Shown: positions 53,802 through 63,717, counted from the first letter of the stretch. The stretch: 64,000 nucleotides of DNA from Belliella alkalica (GCF_022549785.1 NZ_JAKZGO010000009.1:1-64000), one strand, 5' to 3'. The notes: generated by a model not told the origin, from the letters alone. Numbers and translations are program-made.

Positions 53802-54224
53802 ATGATATTTCCTTCAAACCTTACTATAGATTCTCTCAATCAATGGGGAAAAAATACGATGACCGATTTTTTGGGAATCAAATTTACCCAAATTGGGGAA
53901 GATTTTCTAGAAGCAACAATGCCTGTTGACCACAGAACCAAACAGCCCCTTGGATTGTTACATGGTGGTGCGAACGTTGTTCTTGCCGAAACTATGGGAA
54001 GCGTAGCAGCTACCTTGACTGTCGATCAGCAAAAACAATATTGTGTTGGCTTGGAGATCAATGCAAATCATGTGAAGTCTGTTAAAGATGGCTTTGTGAA
54101 GGGTATAACCAAACCAATACACATTGGTAAAAAAACGCAAATATGGGAAATAAAAATCTATACAGAAAACGAAGAGCTTAGCTGCATCAGTCGAATTACA
54201 ATGGCTGTGATTGACAAAAAATAA
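53802..54224 (+). CDS. menI: Hotdog thioesterase, probable DHNA-CoA thioesterase MenI
   Basis: The 140-residue protein is a PaaI/YdiI-type hotdog thioesterase with the catalytic region LLHGGANVVLAETMGSVAA (about 48-66). By itself this family could act on many acyl-CoAs. Because it lies 27 bp before isochorismate synthase and MenD genes and shares their promoter, it is probably MenI, which releases 1,4-dihydroxy-2-naphthoate from its CoA ester in menaquinone synthesis. The substrate is inferred from context. Confidence 0.82.
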   Translation: MIFPSNLTIDSLNQWGKNTMTDFLGIKFTQIGEDFLEATMPVDHRTKQPLGLLHGGANVVLAETMGSVAATLTVDQQKQYCVGLEINANHVKSVKDGFVKGITKPIHIGKKTQIWEIKIYTENEELSCISRITMAVIDKK

Positions 54225-54251
54225 TCTGATTACCCGCTATTAAAAAATGAT

Positions 54252-55469
54252 ATGCAGACTGCATTAGAGATAAAATTCGATAGTTTAGAACATTATTTAA
54301 GTAATTTGCTTGCCCTCCATCTTGAGAAGGGGCATCAAATAGCAGTATGGAGAAAACCAAAATCCCAGTTTCTACAGATACTCATAGATAAATCAGGAAA
54401 AGCAAAAAAAGTCTCTCCTTTTCTTGAAGAACTACCTGCGGGTTTTATTGTGCACCCTTTTGAAGACCAAGAGGATAAAAAAGCTTATTATTTGGAAGCA
54501 AGCTCTTACTTCAAAATTGATCTAAACATTCCTCTAGAGGATCAAAAAGAAAGTATAGACGCTATAAGTATCATCAAAACAAACACCGAAAGCAAAACAC
54601 CGATCAACAAATCACTTTTTTCATCAGGAGAAAATGGCTTGAGAGAATCATATTTTGAATGCAGCAAACAAGATTTTGTTGAACTTGTAGAAAAAGGTAT
54701 CCAAGCAATCGAAAATGGTGAACTCAACAAAATTGTACCCGCAAAACTGAAAAAGATTGAGTTAACAAAAGAATTTGACCTTGTAAATTCTATCAAAAGC
54801 CTGATTCATGCATATCCTAATGCATTTATTAATTTTTTCCATATCCCTGAAGTAGGTTCTTGGCTTGGTGCTTCGCCTGAAGTATTGATACAGACAAAGG
54901 GAGATCTTTTTTCCACAATGGCATTGGCTGGAACGCAAAAAGCAGTAGGTGACAATCCTTTGAAGAATACAGCTTGGACACAAAAAGAAATCGAGGAACA
55001 AGCACTAGTAAGTAGATACATTGTAGATTGCTTCAAAAAAATCCGATTGAGAGAATATGATGAAATCGGACCAAAAACTGTTTTAGCTGGTAATTTGCTT
55101 CATCTGCGATCTGATTTCAAAGTAAATATGAAGGGAACAAATTTCCCTCAGCTTGGATCAGTAATGCTGGAGCTACTCCATCCCACCTCAGCAGTCTGTG
55201 GAATGCCTAGAAAAGAAGCTTTTGATTTCTTACGTACACATGAAAAATTCGACAGATCGTTGTTTGCTGGATACATCGGCCCTGTAAATATTGAAGAAGA
55301 GACTTCCATATACGTTAATTTGAGGACAGCCCGGCTGATGGATGGTTTTGCGATTCTTTATGCAGGAGCTGGAGTCACCGAAGATTCAGATCCGGAAAAA
55401 GAATGGGAGGAAACAGAAATGAAATGTGACATAATTGGACAACACCTAAATCTTCAGAAAAAGCTTTGA
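54252..55469 (+). CDS. menF: Isochorismate synthase MenF
   Basis: The 405-residue protein has the chorismate-binding fold, with GSWLGASPEVLIQTKGDLFS near residue 200, LHPTSAVCGMPRKEAFDFL near 310 and the C-terminal YAGAGVTEDSDPEKEWEET that provides Mg and substrate ligands. It converts chorismate to isochorismate, the entry step of menaquinone synthesis. An EntC-type role in siderophores is possible in principle, but the adjacent menD settles it. Its TGA overlaps the menD start codon by four bases. Confidence 0.93.
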   Translation: MQTALEIKFDSLEHYLSNLLALHLEKGHQIAVWRKPKSQFLQILIDKSGKAKKVSPFLEELPAGFIVHPFEDQEDKKAYYLEASSYFKIDLNIPLEDQKESIDAISIIKTNTESKTPINKSLFSSGENGLRESYFECSKQDFVELVEKGIQAIENGELNKIVPAKLKKIELTKEFDLVNSIKSLIHAYPNAFINFFHIPEVGSWLGASPEVLIQTKGDLFSTMALAGTQKAVGDNPLKNTAWTQKEIEEQALVSRYIVDCFKKIRLREYDEIGPKTVLAGNLLHLRSDFKVNMKGTNFPQLGSVMLELLHPTSAVCGMPRKEAFDFLRTHEKFDRSLFAGYIGPVNIEEETSIYVNLRTARLMDGFAILYAGAGVTEDSDPEKEWEETEMKCDIIGQHLNLQKKL

Positions 55470-57145
55470 TCTTAGAACCAATTCTTAATCTTGTCTCCAT
55501 TTGTAGCCAAAAAGGAGTTAACAATGCTATCCTCTCACCTGGATCAAGATGTGCACCCATCACTTTGGCTTTTGTGAGACATCCAAAAATTCATTCAAGA
55601 ACAATTTCCGATGAAAGAGCTGCAGCATTTATCGCATTGGGAATGGCGCAACAATTGGAAAAACCAGTGGCTTTGGTTTGCACTTCAGGTTCAGCTGCAT
55701 ACAACTATGCTCCAGCAATTGCTGAAGCATTTTTCCAACAGATTCCTTTGATTGTAATCACTGCTGATAGACCGCCAGAATGGATCGATCAATGGGATGG
55801 TCAAACCATTAGACAAGAAGACATCTACGGAAAGCATGTAAAAGGGTCCTTCTCTTTCCCTGATGATTTCCAGCACAAAGACAAAGTATGGCATGCAAAC
55901 AGAATAGCCAATGAGGCGATTAACTTGGCTCAACAGTTCCCTGCTGGGCCAGTACATATCAATATACCTTTACGAGAGCCATTCTATCCAAATGCTGACG
56001 AGCAATTCAGTTTTGATTCAAAAGTCAAACAGATAGAAGCTATCATTACTGAACCGGTGATTTCTAGCGAAACCAAAGAGAAACTAAAATCAAAACTTTC
56101 CAGGTTCAATAAAATCCTAATCGTACCCGGGCAGCAAAAGCCGAATGAAAAGCTCCAAAAAATACTAAATCAAATTGCTTCTTTGAACAAGGCTGTGGTC
56201 GTAACTGACACCATATCAAACCTTCAATCCGAAGAAACCGTCAACTTTCACGACCATTTCATCGGTAGCACAGTTTTTCAAAAAGACTTGAACCCAGACT
56301 TGATTATCTCTTTTGGCAAATCTATCATTTCCAAAAATCTCAAATTGTTCCTCAGAAATTCAGAAGCTGAGCATTGGCATGTTTCGAATGGTGGATACTC
56401 GCCCGACACTTATCAAAACTTGACTCACACGATACATTGTCAACCTATTTCTTTCCTTACATTTTTCGAGGAAAATATGGCTTCAAATGAATTCTATTCA
56501 TCTTCTTGGAACTTGCTTGAAGAAAAAACCAAAAACAACGTGCCAAAAGTATTTTCCCAAACAGAATTTGGAGAATATAAAGCGATAGCATCCTGTCTGA
56601 AATTCATTCCCCAACACGCCAAACTTCATGTAGCAAACAGTATGGCCATAAGATATGTGAATCTTTTGGGAATAAGAAAACAAGAAGTGATCTGCAATAG
56701 AGGAACAAGCGGAATCGATGGAAGCAATAGCACAGCAGTAGGTTGCACTTTCACTACCAAAGACCCTGTGACATTGATCACGGGAGATTTAGCTTTCTTT
56801 TATGATAGAAATGCGTTTTGGCATAATTACACCATGCCGAATCTTAGAATAATTTTGCTCAACAATCATGCAGGTGGAATATTTAGGTTAATCGATGGTC
56901 CATCCAAACAACCTGAATTGGAGGAGTTTTTCGAAACCAAACAGACATTATCAGCCCGAAACCTTTGCAAAGACTTTGGTTTTGAATACCATCATATAGT
57001 TGATGAAAAGAGTTTGAACGACGTAATGGAGAATTTTTACCATAAATCCTTGAATCCCAAAATCATTGAAATCAAAACTGAGAGTCACAAAAATGCAGAG
57101 ATATTGAAATGGGTGAAGACAAAGATCAATGAAGGATTGATATAA
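55466..57145 (+). CDS. menD: 2-succinyl-5-enolpyruvyl-6-hydroxy-3-cyclohexene-1-carboxylate synthase MenD
   Basis: MenD is a thiamine diphosphate enzyme that joins isochorismate and 2-oxoglutarate. The 559-residue protein shows the N-terminal LSPGSRCAPITLAF, the conserved DRPPEWIDQWDGQTIRQ segment near residue 105, and the ThDP-Mg motif starting ITGDLAFFYDRNAFW and ending in NNHAG. The start is TTG 55466 in a TTGA overlap with the menF stop. It is the last gene of this short run; menB, menC, menE and menA are not in the window. Confidence 0.96.
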   Translation: MILEPILNLVSICSQKGVNNAILSPGSRCAPITLAFVRHPKIHSRTISDERAAAFIALGMAQQLEKPVALVCTSGSAAYNYAPAIAEAFFQQIPLIVITADRPPEWIDQWDGQTIRQEDIYGKHVKGSFSFPDDFQHKDKVWHANRIANEAINLAQQFPAGPVHINIPLREPFYPNADEQFSFDSKVKQIEAIITEPVISSETKEKLKSKLSRFNKILIVPGQQKPNEKLQKILNQIASLNKAVVVTDTISNLQSEETVNFHDHFIGSTVFQKDLNPDLIISFGKSIISKNLKLFLRNSEAEHWHVSNGGYSPDTYQNLTHTIHCQPISFLTFFEENMASNEFYSSSWNLLEEKTKNNVPKVFSQTEFGEYKAIASCLKFIPQHAKLHVANSMAIRYVNLLGIRKQEVICNRGTSGIDGSNSTAVGCTFTTKDPVTLITGDLAFFYDRNAFWHNYTMPNLRIILLNNHAGGIFRLIDGPSKQPELEEFFETKQTLSARNLCKDFGFEYHHIVDEKSLNDVMENFYHKSLNPKIIEIKTESHKNAEILKWVKTKINEGLI

Positions 57146-57158
57146 CTAAGTTTAAAAT

Positions 57159-57264
57159 GAATCTACACTTCCATATCTATGGAATTTGCAATTCTAATTG
57201 CAAATATTAAAACCCATGCAGTCCAAATATTTTGGGTGTAGTTGCAAACTACACCCAGACGGTT
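57159..57264 (+). repeat. Direct repeat unit A (about 106 bp)
   Basis: This unit matches 57319-57425 at close to 90%. It has two internal palindromes: ATTTGCAAT with ATTGCAAAT near 57183-57205 and a perfect 10-bp stem GGGTGTAGTT/AACTACACCC at 57234-57256 with a 3-base loop. Confidence 0.85.
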
Positions 57265-57318
57265 AGTGATTCATTTTTAAGGATGTCTCAAAAATTGGAG
57301 CGAACCCTAAGTGTAGAT

Positions 57319-57425
57319 TGAATCTACACTTTCATATCTATGCAATTTGCAATTCTACTTTCAAATATTAAAACCCTCGAAGTCGAAATATTTTGGGTGT
57401 AGTTGCAAACTAGACCCAGGCGGTT
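57319..57425 (+). repeat. Direct repeat unit B (about 107 bp)
   Basis: This is the second copy of unit A, with one mismatch in the GGGTGTAGTT stem and a broken TTGCAA palindrome. Its left edge forms a perfect palindrome AGTGTAGATT-G-AATCTACACT at about 57310-57330. Confidence 0.85.
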
Positions 57426-57480
57426 TGTTGAAAACCTTATAGCATGTTTTAGGTAAAAATATGGATCCAATTTCCCATAC

Positions 57481-58785
57481 TCAGACCTCTTTTAATTTCA
57501 CAGCAAAGATCAAAGCCAAAACAAGCAGGCCTACAAAAACAAATAGCATTGTTGGAATCCCAAAAATTGAAGATAAAGTCCCCAAACCTGCTCCAACTAA
57601 AGTAAACACACCAATCATGGTGTTGGAGAGAGATACATAAAGTGGTCTTTCGTCACTTGGAGCAAAATCTACCAAATACGTTTTTCTGCTTAATCGAGCA
57701 CCGCCATGAGCCATCACTTGAATCAAAAACAAACCTGCGAAAGTATATATGTTCTTCCATGCTTCAGGCCAAATTGGAAAAATAGCCATCAAAGAAATGT
57801 TTACAATACCCATTAGTGAAACCCACACCATCAACTTCTTGCTTGACTGATCTGCAAATCTTCCCCAAAATGGACTACTTATAATATTGGCGATACCAGC
57901 CGCGATGACCATTAACCCCAAATTAGTAGCTTCATTCCCTAACTCTTCTTTTCCTAAGATCACAAAAAATGGCTGTGCAAGTGGAATGGCCATCAAAAGC
58001 CCTCTGGTAAGGACAAATATTCTTAAGTTAGCGTCCTTCTTCCAAATTACCCAACCATTTTTTAATTCATTGATTGGAGATCTTCCGCCATCTGTGGCTC
58101 CAGCTTGTTCTGAAATAAGTGCAAAAAACAATGCCGAAAGGATCCACAAAAATGCTCCTGACAGTACTACCCAAAACAATAGATTATTATCCTGCTCCTT
58201 TTCTAAATCCTGAAGGATAAATACCCCTGCACCTAAAGTTAAAATACCACCAATCGTAGATCTCAAAGCCAATAACTGTCCTCTTTTCCCTTTGGGAATC
58301 GTTTTGGCAATGACATCCTTGAAACTGATACTTGCTACACCACTAGCCAAAGAGTAAACTAACAGAAGCAAAAGGATCAAGTAACCTGCGAAACTCCCTT
58401 CCAATCTCAAAACAACAAAAGCCATCAGCAACAAAGCCAAAGCTTGTAAAACCGCAGGTACTACCCAAAACCATTTTCTGACAGGATACTTTCTGATTTT
58501 TGCAGAAACAAATAGCTGGGGCAATAGCGAGCCTGCATCCTTGATGGGAACGAGTGCTCCAGAAAAAGCATTTGGGACTCCAAGAGATGACAATATCCAA
58601 GGGAGTGTGGTACCTGGACTTACAAGCTGTTCCGCAAGTTTGGATAAAGCTCCACTGAGTACATTTTTGAAATAATTACCGGGCGTTTCTTCGCAGGCAG
58701 AATCAGGAATGGCATCACAGGCCCTCTCCTCTCCATCATCCGTAATCAAATCATAAGCTTTATCGGCTAAACTTTTATCAGGCAT
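57481..58785 (-). CDS. MFS transporter with unusual Cys-containing N-terminus
   Basis: The 434-residue protein has about 12 hydrophobic segments of the major facilitator superfamily, with a cytoplasmic loop between helices 6 and 7 (EQAGATDGGRSPINELKNGW) and the GRFADQSSKKLMVWV segment after helix 8. The first 45 residues form an acidic extension with two cysteines (DDGEERACDAIPDSACEETP) that is not part of the usual fold. Substrate is unknown; its position downstream of the putative glucan phosphorylase gene suggests sugar uptake or efflux, by context only. I chose ATG 58785 over the TTG two codons earlier. Confidence 0.85.
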   Translation of the reverse strand: MPDKSLADKAYDLITDDGEERACDAIPDSACEETPGNYFKNVLSGALSKLAEQLVSPGTTLPWILSSLGVPNAFSGALVPIKDAGSLLPQLFVSAKIRKYPVRKWFWVVPAVLQALALLLMAFVVLRLEGSFAGYLILLLLLVYSLASGVASISFKDVIAKTIPKGKRGQLLALRSTIGGILTLGAGVFILQDLEKEQDNNLLFWVVLSGAFLWILSALFFALISEQAGATDGGRSPINELKNGWVIWKKDANLRIFVLTRGLLMAIPLAQPFFVILGKEELGNEATNLGLMVIAAGIANIISSPFWGRFADQSSKKLMVWVSLMGIVNISLMAIFPIWPEAWKNIYTFAGLFLIQVMAHGGARLSRKTYLVDFAPSDERPLYVSLSNTMIGVFTLVGAGLGTLSSIFGIPTMLFVFVGLLVLALIFAVKLKEV

Positions 58786-58797
58786 AGCCAAAATTAA

Positions 58798-58840
58798 GAA
58801 ACCTTTCTCTAAACCATTTAAGGGATTGAAGAAAGGTTTC
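58798..58840 (-). terminator. Stem-loop between the phosphorylase and MFS genes
   Basis: GAAACCTTTCT (58798-58808) pairs exactly with AGAAAGGTTTC (58830-58840). It lies between the stop of the 1148-residue protein gene and the MFS start. On the minus strand the following TTAATTTT is only a weak T-tract, so it may be a partial terminator that lowers MFS expression. Confidence 0.6.
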
Positions 58841-58846
58841 TATTTT

Positions 58847-61800
58847 TTATACAAAAACTTCTAAATATTTGATAGTTGCATTTCTCCCAAAGACCCTTAG
58901 TGAATCTATCCGATTGAGAACATTTCCTTCAACCAACTTTCCTTTGGAATTGTCCGTATTATGAATCAATATTTTTTTCTCAAAACTTTTGATGTATTTG
59001 ATCGGAATCTGACAGTATGTAAAAACCAGCTCGTTTTCGTTTACGACAATCGACTCATTTTTACCATCTACAGAGATATACTCAAAAACCTGAGATTGAG
59101 TCAACCATTCATATTCACTTAAAAAAGTTGGTAAGAAATGAATCATTCCATTAGAAACCTTAACCCCAAACTCGGCCCACCTATTGAGAATATCCTCTTT
59201 GACTTGACCAGTCATTCCGGGTTGTTGAGCACCTCGATGGGCAGGAGTATGGCTATACGGGTCTGTAGGAATAGCGCCATAAACCTCTGGGGATTTATTG
59301 ATCCCTATACCAGCTCTGATTTCATAATAATGGTCTATCAAAGCGCCTCTGGTAAGTTGGGCAATTTCATCTGTTCCACTCAAAACTTCATTTACTGCCA
59401 ACAATAATTTGGAGACCATATGCCAATAAATACTTCCCAAGCCTTCAAACGCAAAAAATGTCCCTGATCGGCCGGTAAAGGCTTTGTGGTTGAAAATGTT
59501 TTCATACAAATCCAAAACTTGCTGAAAACAAACTTTCTCAAATCCCTGATATTCGGACTTGATTAAATTTAATTTAGCTTTTAAAATTTTTCCATTATTC
59601 AAATCGCTGTTGAAATAGACATTGTTCTTTGCATCTATTTCAATCACTCGGAAATCGTTTCTTTTGATCATTTCAGCAATCAAAAGATTAGAAGATATAT
59701 CTCTGGCCGCAATTTGATTTTTAGCTAGAAAACCTTTCAGTTCTCTATTTGGATACAATAAATAACTGTATTGATCAGACCTATACAATTGGCTATTTTT
59801 CATTGAATCAAGTAAATCCAATGACTCTCTTGGGTTTAACATCCCCGAAGTCAATACGGCAACTTGACCTTCTAACATTTCATACAACTGATCAATCCTT
59901 AATTCGTCGTCTTGAAAAGAAATCAAATTGTAAGAATGAAAAAGACCATCTTTCCTTTTATTATTATTAATCGATATTTCAAGATATGCTATCGTGTTTC
60001 TAAAAATTTCCTGAATCTCTTCAACTTTCCTTGTAACTGTTAATCCTTTAAAGCCATTGTAAGCACAACTTCTATACTTCTCTCCTTCCATTCCCATTTC
60101 CATCACAAACTCCCTTCTAGCTTGGTTATCAAAGCTGTTGACTAAGTTTTGGCGATATTTTTCTAGAATAGTTGCACATGCATACAAAAGTTCACTTACT
60201 TCCTGATGAAGAACCACCTCCTTGATTTGTTCTTCTTCGATCCATTCTTTCATAAAATTGGTGAACTTATACATGTAATTCAAAGTCACCATAGAAGTTC
60301 CATTTCCCACAAGTGCATTATTTGCATCATTCCATTCTGGTCTTTGGGTATTCATCCAAATCCCTGCATCCGGTACAAAATTATAAAGCTTCGTTAGCCA
60401 CGAAATCATGATTTTCTCTAAAAACCCACTTTTTAGAATTTCATTATTCGAATTCCAAACCAATTTGCCATCAGCGCCAAATTCTGAAAACCTTTTGTTG
60501 GCTTGGGCATTTATCTTAGCATCAAAATCTATGGTGTCTTGAGGATTATCGACCATTCCTCCAAAAGACTTGATTCTATATGGAACATTAGCAAATACAA
60601 ACCAAGGCTCATTTGCTACTTTAGCCATAGTTAGGCATTTATGATTTCTACCAACTTCCAATAGTCTCAATAAGTATATCAACTGATGATCACCCCAATA
60701 ACCAATATATGACCATGGATCTTCTTCTTCAATTACTTCCCAATCTACTCCTGTTCTAGAAACTCTATATGGATTGTATCCATCAATTGAAGATGCATTG
60801 AGGAATTTGAAAATCATACCTTGGATGAAATTTGGAAAGGATACTGCCAAGGCTTCCCAGTTTTGAAAAATATCTCTCCAATTACCCGCATATGCTCTTC
60901 GAGGGGAGCCATCTATATTTTGTAATTCAATTGAAAATTTATTCCAAGGTCTACTTGGATCTCCATGCCTTCTACTAAAAGACAGTGGAAGATATTCCGC
61001 GCAAATCCTGATCAGATCTGTATCTCCATTAGCATAAGCTGCTTCCTGAAGTTTATCATAATCAATACTCTCTGCGAGATTTTCGAAAAAATTTTGGTTA
61101 CTACTTACTAAACCAATATTCACCTCATGTACATAATTTATAAAATCTTGCTTTTCGACAGTATAGTTTTCCTCAAAAACACCACCCCTCATTACATTAA
61201 ACAGGACATTGGAATAATGTCTATTGACTGAAAGCTTATCTCCAGTGAGTTGAAAACCATCAGCTTTTGCTACAATTTGTTTGAGAGCAGAAGTTCCAGA
61301 AGCCAAGTCTTCAACTAACTCTGTAAGCACAGCATTCTTATCTTTCTCTAACTTTTCGATTAAATTTCTAATATTCGCTTGAGATTGATTGATATCTAGG
61401 AAATTGTACCACGACTTATGCTTATTTGCTACCAATACACTTTGGAAGCCATTAAAATAAGATCCAGAAATTCCCTTTACATCTACCTCATTTTGAATTA
61501 TTTCACTTTTACAAAAATTCTCAACTTGCCGAGATGATAACAACACAAAATCTGCATTTACTCCCAAACTCACGGCAATCGTAGCCTTCAAAGCCTCACT
61601 TGGCTCGGCTCTATCAACAATCAATGAACTTAAAGCAAAAATCCCTAGACCGGTTTCCTTATGCAATTCATTTCTTTTGTAAGCATTTACTAGATTACTT
61701 CTCTGTAATTGTAATTGGCTCGACACACCATAAGGAAGAATGTTTTGAATCCCATCCAACACCTCCAATCTGACATCTTTTGTTCCAATATTTACCAAAT

Positions 61801-62293
61801 TGGACTCTTTTACAAAGCCAAACTTAGCAGAGAAACTCCACGAGTAAGAGAAGGATAGCTGCAAATCCTGATTAATTTCTTCAAAAATTACTTTGTTACC
61901 CCAACGACTCTTGTAAAGGCTTCTGTCAATCCCAAAAATCCCTTTATATCTATCAGAAAAAGGCATCCAAAGTTGAAAACCTGTTTCATTTTGTATTCTA
62001 AAAACAGTCTTGCTACCTGTCTCCTCTTGTGATGTCAAGATCTTATCATCAGTATAGTATGGAAAAAGCACATTTTCTTCATCCTTTCGACCTGCAGAAA
62101 GTGCCCCATTGCTACCTATAAACATCCAATGGTCTGAATGGCTAACAATAGACATAAAAAATGGTGGCATTTGATCCACATTTTGAACCTTATAATATTC
62201 TTCTCCATTCAATATTACAAATTCACCTTTTACTTCCTTTTTTGGGAATTCGATCTTACAGTTATTTACATTGATCTGTGTATATTGTTTCAT
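58847..62293 (-). CDS. Putative beta-1,3-glucan phosphorylase (GH149/GH94-like)
   Basis: The 1148-residue protein has no signal peptide and should be cytoplasmic. I read it as a large (alpha/alpha)6 phosphorylase related to GH94 and, by size and context, to GH149. Notable segments are NRHYSNVLFNVMRGG near residue 360, AGNWRDIFQNWEALA near 473, SYIGYWGDHQLIYLLRLLE near 530-548 with D535 as a candidate general acid, and TPAHRGAQQPGMTGQVKEDI near 1025. Such enzymes split beta-1,3-glucans with phosphate to give glucose 1-phosphate. The GH16 gene lies 20 bp upstream on the same strand, giving a laminarin pathway. The family choice is inference; a GH94 relative is the main alternative. Confidence 0.68.
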   Translation of the reverse strand: MKQYTQINVNNCKIEFPKKEVKGEFVILNGEEYYKVQNVDQMPPFFMSIVSHSDHWMFIGSNGALSAGRKDEENVLFPYYTDDKILTSQEETGSKTVFRIQNETGFQLWMPFSDRYKGIFGIDRSLYKSRWGNKVIFEEINQDLQLSFSYSWSFSAKFGFVKESNLVNIGTKDVRLEVLDGIQNILPYGVSSQLQLQRSNLVNAYKRNELHKETGLGIFALSSLIVDRAEPSEALKATIAVSLGVNADFVLLSSRQVENFCKSEIIQNEVDVKGISGSYFNGFQSVLVANKHKSWYNFLDINQSQANIRNLIEKLEKDKNAVLTELVEDLASGTSALKQIVAKADGFQLTGDKLSVNRHYSNVLFNVMRGGVFEENYTVEKQDFINYVHEVNIGLVSSNQNFFENLAESIDYDKLQEAAYANGDTDLIRICAEYLPLSFSRRHGDPSRPWNKFSIELQNIDGSPRRAYAGNWRDIFQNWEALAVSFPNFIQGMIFKFLNASSIDGYNPYRVSRTGVDWEVIEEEDPWSYIGYWGDHQLIYLLRLLEVGRNHKCLTMAKVANEPWFVFANVPYRIKSFGGMVDNPQDTIDFDAKINAQANKRFSEFGADGKLVWNSNNEILKSGFLEKIMISWLTKLYNFVPDAGIWMNTQRPEWNDANNALVGNGTSMVTLNYMYKFTNFMKEWIEEEQIKEVVLHQEVSELLYACATILEKYRQNLVNSFDNQARREFVMEMGMEGEKYRSCAYNGFKGLTVTRKVEEIQEIFRNTIAYLEISINNNKRKDGLFHSYNLISFQDDELRIDQLYEMLEGQVAVLTSGMLNPRESLDLLDSMKNSQLYRSDQYSYLLYPNRELKGFLAKNQIAARDISSNLLIAEMIKRNDFRVIEIDAKNNVYFNSDLNNGKILKAKLNLIKSEYQGFEKVCFQQVLDLYENIFNHKAFTGRSGTFFAFEGLGSIYWHMVSKLLLAVNEVLSGTDEIAQLTRGALIDHYYEIRAGIGINKSPEVYGAIPTDPYSHTPAHRGAQQPGMTGQVKEDILNRWAEFGVKVSNGMIHFLPTFLSEYEWLTQSQVFEYISVDGKNESIVVNENELVFTYCQIPIKYIKSFEKKILIHNTDNSKGKLVEGNVLNRIDSLRVFGRNATIKYLEVFV

Positions 62294-62313
62294 TTATCCT
62301 TATCTACAATTTT

Positions 62314-63609
62314 CTATTTCTTCCCAAATACGCGCACGTAGTCAATCACAAACATCTGTGAGGTCATATTGGGATCAATTCCTTGGGATCCTCCCCATCC
62401 TCCACCGATTGCCAAGTTGAGGATTATGTTTTGTGGAATATGAAATGGCCATTCTTTATCATTTGCATTTTTATCATACAAATAATAGGTTTCATCATCT
62501 ACCAACATCTTTATCTCAGTAGGTGACCATTCTACAGAGTAGGTATGCCATTCTCCGGCTATGTTTTCAACTTCCTTTTTATTTGATATTTGATTTCCAA
62601 TTTTAAAATAATATGCAGGAGTATGTACTGTAGCATGTGCGATCCCATCACCTGTTTCATTGTCAACTTCATACCCCACACTTTCCAAAATATCTATTTC
62701 ACCACTATAAGGCCAATCTTTTTCATCTACATAGGTATTACCAAGTGTCCAACCAGCAGCCCAATTCCCCTTTTCTTTAGGAACTTTTGCACGAAACTCA
62801 ATCTTTCCATACAGAAATGCCACTTTTCCTCTTGTAGTCAGTCTTGCTGACGTCCATTGTTTACCAAAATCACCTTTTCTTGCTTCGATTATTAAATTGC
62901 CATCTTCAATTCGCGCATTCTCTTCCCTTGCTTCGGTATAATATTGAAGCTCATTATTACCCCAACCCCAATCTCCAAAATCATATGTCCATTTGGTAGA
63001 ATCGATAACATCTCCATCAAATTCATCTGACCAAACCAAACTCCATTCCTCACCGGAAGTATTTTGTTCCAAAATCTCTTTTGATTCCGAATGATCTTTC
63101 ATCAAAGTGAAAATAACTTTATCTATAGCAACAATCCCCTTAGATGCATGAAGCTTCATTTTATGCAACCCTTTTCTAAATGGACTCCCCTCCACTCCTA
63201 CTCTAGCTTGACCTAAAGAGGAAATAAGATTGACTTTGCCAGAAACATCATAAGTCCTCTCATCTTTATTGTCATAATAATCTTCCAACCAAACTTGTGC
63301 TGAATCTTTAGAGGTACTCGCAAGAAACTCTACCTTGTATCTTCCTGAGTGAGCAAAATCGACATCCAAACAAACCCATTGGCCTTCATTCATTACCACT
63401 GTTGTATCTCCCTCAATCACTTGCTTGCTCAACCCTTCTGAAGATAGATGAAAACCTTCGACCCCAACTTCCAATTTATAATACTCTTGTTCTGCTGATT
63501 CTGAAAGAACCTCCTTTTCATTAGGACTAGAGCAGGACATGTAAACCAAACCAAACAAAGCCGTTGATAAATACTTGAAATTCATAATTTTGGACATTTT
63601 ATACATCAT
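62314..63609 (-). CDS. GH16 endo-beta-1,3-glucanase (laminarinase-like) lipoprotein
   Basis: The 431-residue protein has a lipoprotein signal (FKYLSTALFGLVYMSCSS), a beta-sandwich region (about 45-170) that looks like a carbohydrate-binding module, and a C-terminal GH16 domain. The catalytic motif GEIDILESVG gives the nucleophile E304, D306 and acid/base E309 (counted from 63609). WSDEFDGDVIDSTKW and WNNELQYYT-type stretches are typical of laminarinases. It should hydrolyse beta-1,3-glucan at the cell surface. Start codons at 63609, 63606, 63597 and 63585 are all possible; the last gives the shortest signal peptide. The phosphorylase gene follows after 20 bp. Confidence 0.9.
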   Translation of the reverse strand: MMYKMSKIMNFKYLSTALFGLVYMSCSSPNEKEVLSESAEQEYYKLEVGVEGFHLSSEGLSKQVIEGDTTVVMNEGQWVCLDVDFAHSGRYKVEFLASTSKDSAQVWLEDYYDNKDERTYDVSGKVNLISSLGQARVGVEGSPFRKGLHKMKLHASKGIVAIDKVIFTLMKDHSESKEILEQNTSGEEWSLVWSDEFDGDVIDSTKWTYDFGDWGWGNNELQYYTEAREENARIEDGNLIIEARKGDFGKQWTSARLTTRGKVAFLYGKIEFRAKVPKEKGNWAAGWTLGNTYVDEKDWPYSGEIDILESVGYEVDNETGDGIAHATVHTPAYYFKIGNQISNKKEVENIAGEWHTYSVEWSPTEIKMLVDDETYYLYDKNANDKEWPFHIPQNIILNLAIGGGWGGSQGIDPNMTSQMFVIDYVRVFGKK

Positions 63610-63623
63610 GATTTATTTTATTT

Positions 63624-63653
63624 ATGTTCAATCGCTTTCATACCAGTAGCCAC
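63624..63653 (+). repeat. Dispersed intergenic repeat, copy 6
   Basis: The block contains ATCGCTTTCATACCAGTAGC followed by CAC and fits the family consensus in its core. It lies upstream of the GH16 gene. Confidence 0.4.
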
Positions 63654-63717
63654 TTATAATCTTGCATAAATCACATTACTATCTCCCGTGGTGAGTTGAC
63701 TCTGAAATCGACCGATT

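Larger units (their letters stand above)
57146..57480. other. Intergenic region between menD and an MFS gene
   Basis: No gene is seen. The stretch is largely made of the two direct repeats at 57159-57264 and 57319-57425. I found no ordinary terminator for menD outside the repeat hairpins. Confidence 0.6.
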
